Assembly: GCA_017538365.1 (NCBI GenBank) | Contig: JAFYIZ010000047.1 | Span: forward strand, 1-64,000 | Source of the DNA: a bacterium | Lineage (GTDB): Bacteria; UBP6; UBA1177 | DNA length: 64,000 bases | Reading direction: 5' to 3' | Part shown: piece by piece, positions 53,880-60,612 of the stretch | Layout of the letters: each line of letters opens with the position of its first letter | Numbering within the stretch: position 1 is the stretch's first letter | Notes under the pieces: generated by a model | The model's input: only the letters and a program-made list of their open reading frames with translations | What the model was told of the DNA's origin: nothing | Databases searched by the model: none | Translations under genes and position numbers: made by a program

Positions 53880-55541
53880 TTATTCGGGATCGCAGGGAGG
53901 GAATGTAGTGGAAATATCATCCATATCGTAATCAAGAGTTGCCTTGGGGCTGTAAAGTTCAGCTTCGCCTGAAACGGTGATTGTCGTTGCCGCGTTCGGA
54001 GTCCAGTCGCTGCTCATTGCCGAAATATTGACAGTACCCATTCCGAAAGCGTGGTAGCAGACTCTGTTGCCGTCATTGTCGTATTCGCTGACGAAAATTC
54101 TTGCGCCTGTTTCCCATTCGCCGAGCCACAAGTTAAATTCTCCAGGTGCTGTGGCTGTTGTTACAAATTCGACAACAGGATTTTGTCTTGTATTGTCTTT
54201 GTATTTTGATTGAACAAGCAGGACGTTGTCATCACCGGTATCTTCGAATACTCCTATTGTTGCGTAGGATATGGTTGTGACACCCGTACTCGAATCAACG
54301 ATATTCGTGTTGTTGTTTCCGAATGTTCCGGTTACAAAAGGCCCATTCAATATGTGGTCGTTGGAGAGCGATGTCGCATCTTTTCCATGGAGATAGTTGA
54401 AGGTGCCGTTGATCTGTACATGACCGTAAGGCATTTTGTAATTGGGATCAGGATTCATTCCGCAGGTCTTCATCTCTTCCTGACATTTTTCCCAGTAGCA
54501 GTAAATATCTCCTTCACAGTTGTTTTGATTGCCGCATTCAAATATCTCTTCATACTGTGTTTTTGCAACGGCGGAGCTGTTAATGTAACAGTTGCCTGTA
54601 CAGTTGGAGTCGTCGTTACATTCTTGTATGCAGTTCATAATATTTTTGCAAGTCTCGTTGTCAGTTTCGTTTTTAGCGGTTACTGTTTTGGATACGATCC
54701 TGATGCATGCTCCGTTTTCTACAGGTGTCGAGTTGTAGTTCTCATCTAACCTCGTTTCAACGAGTTTTGCCGAAATTGTCGCTTTAAGTCCGTAGTTGGA
54801 TGAATTGTAATTGCTGACTTTGATTGTTCCGCTTTCCTGGAAATAATATTTCGGGTCTGCGTTTTCGTAGTCTTGTGATAAGATCAGACAATCTTTACAG
54901 TTTGCATAGTTGCTGTTTTCTTCCGAAGAAAGGTCATATTCTATGTTCTCGATGTTGTTTCGGCGAAATTCAATGAATAACAAATCATAAAGCGACGCAT
55001 CGCCCAAAGCGGTGGTTACCTGTCCGACGTAAAAACCTTTCTTATGAACGTAAAAGTTGGGATTAAGCTTAATTATTGTGCATCCTTCCGGATCAACAGT
55101 GTCTGTGTCTGAGTCATCATCATCATCGCTTTGTGAATCGCTTGAATCGTCGGTGGAATCAGATGAATCGGCATCGTCATCATTCTGCGAATCAGTCGAA
55201 TCGGAAGTGTCCGTTGAATCGCTTGAATCGTCGGCGGAATCAGATGAATCGGCATCGTCATCATTCTGCGAATCAGTCGAATCGGAAGTGTCCGTTGAAT
55301 CTGTTGAATCAGCCGTATCAGTTGAGTCTGAGGTGTCAGTCGAGTCTGAAGTGTCGGTTGAATCAGGGTTTTCAGTGTCTGTTTTGTCTGTGTCAGGATT
55401 GTCAGTGTCTGTTTTGTCTGTGTCTGTTTTGTCAGTGTCGGTGGTGTCAGTGTCAGGCAGGTCGATTTTGCCGTTTGCATCATCGCAGCCTGCGAAAATG
55501 AAAAGTGCAAAAATTACAAAAATCAACGAAAGTTTTTTCAT
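53880..55541 (-). CDS. Lipoprotein with very long Asp/Ser/Thr repeat spacer
   Basis: 553 residues, lipobox IFAGC (C19), GAGGT before the ATG. Residues 20-150 are built almost only of D, S, T with TDTDKTDTDK and STDTSDSTDS units, including one exact-length duplication (27 residues, 81 bp). A folded part follows: a beta domain (about 150-280), a Cys cluster of the form CKNIMNCIQECNDDSNC...C (about 290-360), and a C-terminal beta domain (about 370-545, e.g. VLLVQSKYKDNTRQNPVVEF). The Cys cluster resembles those in 44465-45919. Surface protein of unknown role. Confidence 0.75.
   Translation of the reverse strand: MKKLSLIFVIFALFIFAGCDDANGKIDLPDTDTTDTDKTDTDKTDTDNPDTDKTDTENPDSTDTSDSTDTSDSTDTADSTDSTDTSDSTDSQNDDDADSSDSADDSSDSTDTSDSTDSQNDDDADSSDSTDDSSDSQSDDDDDSDTDTVDPEGCTIIKLNPNFYVHKKGFYVGQVTTALGDASLYDLLFIEFRRNNIENIEYDLSSEENSNYANCKDCLILSQDYENADPKYYFQESGTIKVSNYNSSNYGLKATISAKLVETRLDENYNSTPVENGACIRIVSKTVTAKNETDNETCKNIMNCIQECNDDSNCTGNCYINSSAVAKTQYEEIFECGNQNNCEGDIYCYWEKCQEEMKTCGMNPDPNYKMPYGHVQINGTFNYLHGKDATSLSNDHILNGPFVTGTFGNNNTNIVDSSTGVTTISYATIGVFEDTGDDNVLLVQSKYKDNTRQNPVVEFVTTATAPGEFNLWLGEWETGARIFVSEYDNDGNRVCYHAFGMGTVNISAMSSDWTPNAATTITVSGEAELYSPKATLDYDMDDISTTFPPCDPE
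55135..55296. repeat. Two 81-bp tandem repeats in the lipoprotein spacer
   Basis: Units 55135-55215 and 55216-55296 differ by one base (GGTGG versus GGCGG). Each encodes 27 residues of the Asp/Ser spacer. The near identity implies a recent duplication, and unit number is likely to vary by slippage or recombination without changing frame. Confidence 0.9.
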
Positions 55542-55576
55542 AACTATACCTCAAATAAATTAGCAAAAAACAAATA

Positions 55577-55604
55577 ATTTTAGTGAAAAATCGGAAAAAA
55601 GCAA
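55577..55604 (-). promoter_or_regulatory. Predicted promoter of the long-spacer lipoprotein gene
   Basis: On the minus strand TTGCTT (55604-55599), 16 bp, TAAAAT (55582-55577), 36 bp before the ATG. Divergent to the promoter at 55631. Confidence 0.5.
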
Positions 55605-55630
55605 CCCGTTTGTTGCAAAAGGCCTGTTTT

Positions 55631-55658
55631 TTGACATTTTTCATCGAGAGTTTATAAA
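55631..55658 (+). promoter_or_regulatory. Predicted promoter of the P-loop gene 55693
   Basis: TTGACA (55631-55636), 16 bp, TATAAA (55653-55658), 35 bp before the start codon. Confidence 0.6.
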
Positions 55659-55692
55659 TAACGGTTTTAATTTTTTGACAGAGGAGATGAAG

Positions 55693-56697
55693 ATGAAAAA
55701 ATTGCTTGACACCGTTTTATTGCTGGCTCTTCCCGCTTCGGGAAAGTCGGAAGTCCGCAGATTTATGGAACATCTTACCAAAAAACAGTGCGAAAACGAC
55801 ATGCACATGGGCGAGACGCTTCAGCTTGACGATTATCCTTACGTTCACTTCATGCACAGAATCGACGACGAGCTCAGTAAGCTCGGCTGGCACTATATTT
55901 TCTACAAAGGTGCAACCCGTCCTTTCAAAGATCCGATGGAGTGGTCGACTCTGATCGAACTTCTCAACGAAGATTACGAAGACCTTGTAAATTCCAATAT
56001 CATCAATGTTCCGTCAGCCGCTCAGTGGCTTTTTGAGAGAATGGATAACATTCGCGAAAAGCTCGATCTGGGGCGTGAATTCGGAAAAATTCCTTGGGAT
56101 ATAAGAATCGCGGCAGGAAAGGCGATAGAAGCAGAAGTTGCTGAATTCCTTAAAGAAAAGAATGCAACGGCTGCAGCTGACAAAAAGAATAAAACTATCG
56201 TCATCGAGCTTGCACGCGGCGGTGCAAACGGCGCAAAAATGCCTCTTACTCCTCCGCAGGGATACGCATCAGCTTTTGAGATGTTCTCAGAGCACATCCT
56301 CAACAGAGCTTCGATACTTTACGTCTGGGTAACGCCCGAAGAGAGCAGAAGAAAGAACTACGAACGCGCGAAACCGAACGGCGAAAGCTCGATACTCAAC
56401 CACGGCGTTCCGCTTGAAGTTATGCTCGGCGAATACGGCTGCGACGATATGGCTTACCTCATCGAAACGAGTGACAAGCCCAACACCGTCAAAGTTGAGC
56501 GCACCGTCACTGTCAAAAAGAAAGGAAAAGATGTTTTTGCGACCAAAAAATGGAATATCCCCGTTGCAAGGTTCGACAACCGCGAAGACCTCACGACTTT
56601 CATCCGCAAAGACCCGAAAGAGTGGGGCAAGGAAGAGTACAAAAAGATGTACAAAGGTCTTTCCGACGCAATGAAAACTCTCGCAGAACTCTCGTAA
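55693..56697 (+). CDS. P-loop NTPase/kinase-like protein of unknown function
   Basis: 334 residues from ATG 55693 (AGGAG six bases upstream; ATG 55687 abuts it). The N-terminus LDTVLLLALPASGKSEVRRF carries a Walker A of the nucleotide-kinase type (PASGKS). It is followed by ETLQLDDYPYVHFMHRIDDE, a possible substrate region. Later, KTIVIELARGGANGAK looks like a Walker B-type strand, and ASILYVWVTPEESRRKNYER resembles the lid of small-molecule kinases. No signal peptide; cytoplasmic. It could phosphorylate a nucleotide or sugar, or be an adenylate-kinase-like NTPase; no closer family recognised. Confidence 0.7.
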   Translation: MKKLLDTVLLLALPASGKSEVRRFMEHLTKKQCENDMHMGETLQLDDYPYVHFMHRIDDELSKLGWHYIFYKGATRPFKDPMEWSTLIELLNEDYEDLVNSNIINVPSAAQWLFERMDNIREKLDLGREFGKIPWDIRIAAGKAIEAEVAEFLKEKNATAAADKKNKTIVIELARGGANGAKMPLTPPQGYASAFEMFSEHILNRASILYVWVTPEESRRKNYERAKPNGESSILNHGVPLEVMLGEYGCDDMAYLIETSDKPNTVKVERTVTVKKKGKDVFATKKWNIPVARFDNREDLTTFIRKDPKEWGKEEYKKMYKGLSDAMKTLAELS

Positions 56698-56734
56698 ATT
56701 TTAATAATTTCAATGTCTTAACTTTTTAAAAATC

Positions 56735-57604
56735 ATGCTTTACTTCATTTTAACTCTGCTTATTTTCGCTTCACTTGAAGTTGTCTCCAAACCGCTCATG
56801 CCATACATCGACCCGTTCGCACTCACTTTCTGGCGGTTTTTCATGGGGTTCGTCTTTTTCCTGCTTTATCCCGGCATGAAAAAACGCTTCGCCGAGATCA
56901 AAAAGTTCTCGAAAAGCGACTGGCTTTTCCTTTTTCTGCTGGGATTTCTGAACGCCTTCGTTTCGATGAGCCTGCTTCAGCTCGCAGTCAGGGAGAGCAC
57001 ACCGGCAACGGCGGCGGCGATTTTTTGTTCTAACCCGCTTTTCGTCATGATAATCTCTTCGATCGCAGGTTTTGAGAAAATCAGCGCGAGAAAAATCATC
57101 GGACTTTTAATCGGTGTAGCGGCGATTTTCGTGATCATGTGGGAAAAAGGCTTCAAGCTGAACTACGGCGCTATTTATGCCGTCTCTGCGGCTGTGATTT
57201 TTGCCGGATTTACGGTCCTCAGCAAGAAAACAGTCTCGAAGATCAAGCCGTTTTCAGTAAATCTGGTGTCGTTTTTCTTCGGAATAGTTTCGCTTGCGGT
57301 TTTCATGCTTGCAACGAATAAAAGTTTTGCCCTTAATCCGATTTTCTTCAAAGATTACGCTAAGCTGATAGCGTTCATCTATCTCGGTTTCATCGTCACC
57401 GGCCTTGGTTACGTCACATTTTTGGCGACGATCAAGAAATATTCACCCGTAAGTTCGTCGCTTATTTTCATGCTGAAACCGGCAGTCGCGACTGTTTTTG
57501 CGGTCATTTTCCTCGGTGAAAAACTTTCGGCGTATTTTATCGCCGGATTCGTAATGTTACTTCTCGGAACAGGTGCTATAGTTTCTGAAAAAATCTGGAA
57601 ATAA
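56735..57604 (+). CDS. EamA/DMT family transporter
   Basis: 289 residues with ten membrane helices in two EamA halves (about 5-135 and 145-285). Typical features are DPFALTFWRFFMGF, LQLAVRESTPATAAAIFCSNPLFVMI in half one and SSLIFMLKPAVATVFAVIFLGEKL in half two. Members export or import amino acids, nucleosides or metabolites; the substrate is unknown. The ATG lacks a clear ribosome site. It follows the P-loop gene by 37 bp. Confidence 0.9.
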   Translation: MLYFILTLLIFASLEVVSKPLMPYIDPFALTFWRFFMGFVFFLLYPGMKKRFAEIKKFSKSDWLFLFLLGFLNAFVSMSLLQLAVRESTPATAAAIFCSNPLFVMIISSIAGFEKISARKIIGLLIGVAAIFVIMWEKGFKLNYGAIYAVSAAVIFAGFTVLSKKTVSKIKPFSVNLVSFFFGIVSLAVFMLATNKSFALNPIFFKDYAKLIAFIYLGFIVTGLGYVTFLATIKKYSPVSSSLIFMLKPAVATVFAVIFLGEKLSAYFIAGFVMLLLGTGAIVSEKIWK

Positions 57605-57628
57605 AGCCGCCCACATCGGTTTATGATT

Positions 57629-57657
57629 GTCGGAGAGCACGCGGCTCGCCCGCAGGT
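57629..57657. repeat. Inverted copy of a GC-rich intergenic repeat
   Basis: GTCGGAGAGCACGCGGCTCG and on to CCCGCAGG. On the minus strand this reads CCTGCGGGCGAGCCGCGTGC, close to the block at 4749-4775 and, in its second half, to 4323-4341. Confidence 0.6.
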
Positions 57658-57757
57658 TGTTCTATTCCTGAAATAAAAGCTTGTCTTTATCGTCATGCTG
57701 TCTACAATACTGCGTTTTTTGTTTAAAAACTAACTTGTTTTGATGCTGGAGGAAAAA

Positions 57758-58297
57758 ATGAAGAAATTTTTTGTATGTTTTGCTGTTTTTGCAGCTTTGA
57801 TTTTTGTCATCGGCTGCGGCGGCGATACGGACGATGCTCAGTTTCCGGAATGCAGCGCATCGTCAGGCACACCGTGCAAAGATTCATCAAGCGGACTCAT
57901 CTGGTCGGCAAGGTCGTCAAGCAGCTATACTTGGAGCAACGCAGTTTCGTATTGTGACAATCTGACGGAAGGCGGCTATTCGGACTGGCATTTACCGAAT
58001 ATAAACGAGTTAAGGACGCTTATCAAAAACTGTGCCGGTTCCCAGACAGGCGGTTCATGTGCTGTTCAGGATCCGAGTTGTCTTTCTTCATCCTGCTATA
58101 GCAGCAGTTGTTATTGCAGTTATATGGAAAACAACGGCGGATATTACAGCAAACTTGGAGATGACGACACTGTTTATCTTTGGTCTTCCTCTCCTCGGTC
58201 AGATGATACAGGTGACGCATGGATCGTGATTTTCTACTACGGATACGTGAGCTACTACTATAAGGCTGACTACAGCAATGTCCGTTGTGTGAGGTAG
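57758..58297 (+). CDS. Small lipoprotein with one Lcl/DUF1566 domain
   Basis: 179 residues from ATG 57758 (GGAGG five bases upstream); an in-frame TTG at 57740 is rejected. Lipobox FVIGC (C20). Almost the whole mature protein is one DUF1566 domain: SSGLIWSARSSSSYTWSNAV, then YSDWHLPNINELRTLI, a Cys/Ser/Tyr-rich insert (SCLSSSCYSSSCYCSYM) and the terminal SNVRCVR. Unlike its relatives at 46053 and 59111 it has no acidic spacer. Likely surface glycan-binding by analogy with Lcl; inference. Confidence 0.82.
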   Translation: MKKFFVCFAVFAALIFVIGCGGDTDDAQFPECSASSGTPCKDSSSGLIWSARSSSSYTWSNAVSYCDNLTEGGYSDWHLPNINELRTLIKNCAGSQTGGSCAVQDPSCLSSSCYSSSCYCSYMENNGGYYSKLGDDDTVYLWSSSPRSDDTGDAWIVIFYYGYVSYYYKADYSNVRCVR

Positions 58298-58329
58298 GCC
58301 TTGCAGACCGCATTTTGCGCATTTCCTAT

Positions 58330-58354
58330 GTAGAGACGTGACCTGACACGTCTC
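58330..58354. repeat. REP element, upstream copy
   Basis: 25 nt starting GTAGAGACGTGACC and ending GACACGTCTC: a stem GAGACGTG/CACGTCTC around a short core. It is the exact reverse complement of the copy at 58822-58846. A partial ACGTCTC follows at 58360. Confidence 0.85.
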
Positions 58355-58475
58355 AATAAACGTCTCAAAAAACGTTCCTCTCAATCAATCTAATAAAATA
58401 AATCTAATTTTGACGTTGATTTAATTGAAAATTAAATTAAAATATTCCGATTTTAACGTTGCGCGGTAATGTGTA

Positions 58476-59072
58476 ATGTTTACAATGGATTGTGATAAAT
58501 TCAAAAACAAATACCGCATAGATTCGGCACGGGCAAAATGGCACGATTACGACGACGGTTTTTATTTTGTGACCATTTGCACAAAAAATCGGGAATATTT
58601 TTTCGGAACAATTCAAAACCGTGAAATGATTTTGTCCCCGATAGGAGAATATGCAAAACAACAGTTGCAGACAATCAACGAACATTATTTATATGCCGAA
58701 ATCATGTTATGGACGATAATGCCCAATCATATTCACCTTATTCTGTCTATTGACAGCAGCAAGATACCGCACAAAAAACGGGATATTCCTGTTGTAGGAA
58801 ATGATAACATCCAGAAAATAGGAGACGTGTCAGGTCACGTCTCTACACCCATTGAATGTGCGGTGCAAGGACAATCGTGGTTATCCAACGTGATATGCCA
58901 GTTCAAACAGTCAATAAAACGGTTTGCAAACCAGCATGAAATTGAATTTGCATGGCAAACCCGTTTCCACGATCACATCATCAGAAATCAGAAAGAAATG
59001 GATCTTATCACAGAATATATAGAGAACAACGTGAGAAAATGGGAAGAAGATTGTTTTTACATAAATTTGTAA
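58476..59072 (+). CDS. REP-associated tyrosine transposase (RAYT, Y1 HUH family)
   Basis: 198 residues. HUH motif H85-I-H87 in WTIMPNHIHLIL, catalytic tyrosine Y181 in ITEYIENNVRKW, and the N-terminal FYFVTICTKNREYFFG are those of the TnpA_REP group. RAYTs nick single-stranded REP hairpins and are usually single-copy, domesticated genes. Here the gene has inverted REP copies on both sides (58330 and 59071). A third copy, 58822-58846, lies inside the reading frame and encodes GDVSGHVST (residues 116-124). The frame stays open through it. No good ribosome site precedes ATG 58476; ATG 58485 is possible. Confidence 0.9.
   Translation: MFTMDCDKFKNKYRIDSARAKWHDYDDGFYFVTICTKNREYFFGTIQNREMILSPIGEYAKQQLQTINEHYLYAEIMLWTIMPNHIHLILSIDSSKIPHKKRDIPVVGNDNIQKIGDVSGHVSTPIECAVQGQSWLSNVICQFKQSIKRFANQHEIEFAWQTRFHDHIIRNQKEMDLITEYIENNVRKWEEDCFYINL
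58822..58846. repeat. REP element inside the RAYT gene
   Basis: 25 nt GAGACGTGTCAGG...CGTCTCTAC, identical (in reverse complement) to the copy at 58330-58354. It lies in frame within the transposase gene, in a loop-like region between the HUH motif and the tyrosine helix. Confidence 0.9.
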
Positions 59073-59095
59073 GACGTGTCAGGTCACGTCTCTAC
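59071..59095. repeat. REP element, downstream copy
   Basis: Matches the internal copy at 24 of 25 positions (first G is A). Its first two bases belong to the TAA stop of the transposase. Opposite orientation to the upstream copy, so the gene is flanked by inverted REPs. Confidence 0.9.
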
Positions 59096-59110
59096 TTGGA
59101 AATAGTCGGT

Positions 59111-60464
59111 TTATTCGCCTCTGCGGACGCAGCGGACATAATCGGAATTCGTTTTTGCGTAAGGATTTACGATGCTTTCGCTGAATATGACATACCATGC
59201 ACTTTTAGCGTTTTTGGCGTCACTTGTGGAAGTTCTGAATGTCCAGTTCGGCATTTCGGGAAAATCAGATGCAGGTTTGTATTTGCCGTAGTTTGCGATC
59301 GAGGCGAGCTCGTTTTTGTTGGGAAGTCTCCAGTCAGAAAATCCGGCGTATTCAAGTTTTTCGCAGGTGGAAAGCGCATCTGCGAATTTTTTAACGCTGT
59401 CTTTGTATGTTTTCTGCCACATGAGACCTGTGACTGAATCTTTGACTATCTCGTCTTCACCGATTTTTTCGGTTTCAAACTGACCGTCGGGAAGAGTCGT
59501 GCCGCGGACACAGCGGACATGCATCTTTTCGCTTTCGGTCTTGGCTTTGTGGCTTAAGAAACCTTTGTCGAAGCGGACGAACCACTTTTTATCCTTGTCA
59601 GCTTCATCAGTTGAGACGAAATCGGCCGAAGTCCAGAACCATTCGTCGTTCGTGCCGGGAAAAATATCTGTGTTTATCGCGGGATCGTATCTGCCGTTAT
59701 CAATGATCGAAAGGAGTTCCTTCGGTGTCGGAAGGCGCCAGCCGTAACTTCCCGCATATTCTTTTTCGCAGTGATTCGCGGCGCTCTGCCAGTCAAAACT
59801 GCCTTCGGGAATTTTCTGCTGCCACTCAAGTTTGAGGTTTTCGTCAAAAACGATCTTTTCGTCACCTGTTCCTTTGACTGTGAATTTCTGCGGAATGCAT
59901 TTGCCGGCTTTGGCATATTGCGCGTCCTGACCGTAAAAAGCTTCATCCTCTTCAGGGCATTCGATCTCGGCTGTTTCGTTATAACATTTGTTCTGTCCTG
60001 TGCAGATGTTGCCGAAAACGACAGGAATGTCGGGACTTGTGACTGCGGGGTCGTCATTGGGTTCGGCAGTTGTGTCTGAATCATCAGTTTTTTCTATGAC
60101 ACAAGTGTAGTGTTCGCAGACAAGACCTTCATCGCAGGTGTTGTCAGGGTAACACGGACCGGCTAGTTCGCCTGGCTGGATATCGCTGCCATAGTCAAAA
60201 TCATCATCTGAATCGGTATCGGCATCGTTTTCTGATGTATCGATATCTGATATAACGATATCGTCTGAATCGTCCTGTTCCGGCGCGGTGTCAGTTTTTT
60301 CGTCATCGCTCCCGGTCGCATCAGGCTGCGTGTCGGTGCTGTTGTCAGTGTCCTGCGATGTGTTGCTGTCGGTGTCAGTCAGTTCTTCCTCATCATCGGT
60401 CAGAGCAGGAAAAAGCGAGAAAAGCCGATAAGATCAGAATGAAAAACAGATAAGATTTTTTCAT
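59111..60464 (-). pseudogene. Frameshifted acidic-linker DUF1566 lipoprotein gene
   Basis: ATG 60464 (GGAGG upstream) starts a good lipoprotein signal, MKKSYLFFILILSAFLAFSC (C20), but the frame stops after 23 codons (TGA at 60395-60393). Removing one G of GG at 60398-60399 (CC on the coding strand) restores SCSDDDEEELTDTDSN. It then runs open to TAA 59111 without another stop. The body has an Asp/Thr spacer, a Cys knot (GPCYPDNTCDEGLVCE), and two DUF1566 domains (LEWQQKIPEGSFDW ... YGWRLPTPKELLSI; TGLMWQKT ... FSDWRLPNKNELA) ending CVRRGE. The layout equals 46053-48026. The downstream frame has no start codon before 59524, so only a fragment could be made. Sequencing error or true inactivation cannot be told apart here. 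Confidence 0.8.
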
Positions 60465-60550
60465 AAGTTGCCTCCAAAAACAAAAACTCTCTCCGATTTC
60501 GGGCTTATAATGAAAGAAATTCCGAAAATCAAAGAAAAGTAGGCGGATTT

Positions 60551-60578
60551 TTGCGACAATTTCAAAAATTACTATAAT
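60551..60578 (+). promoter_or_regulatory. Predicted promoter of the spermidine-synthase-like gene
   Basis: TTGCGA (60551-60556), 16 bp, perfect TATAAT (60573-60578), 34 bp before ATG 60613. Confidence 0.5.
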
Positions 60579-60612
60579 GCCTCGTTTTTGTGTTTATCGA
60601 AGAGGTAAAACT

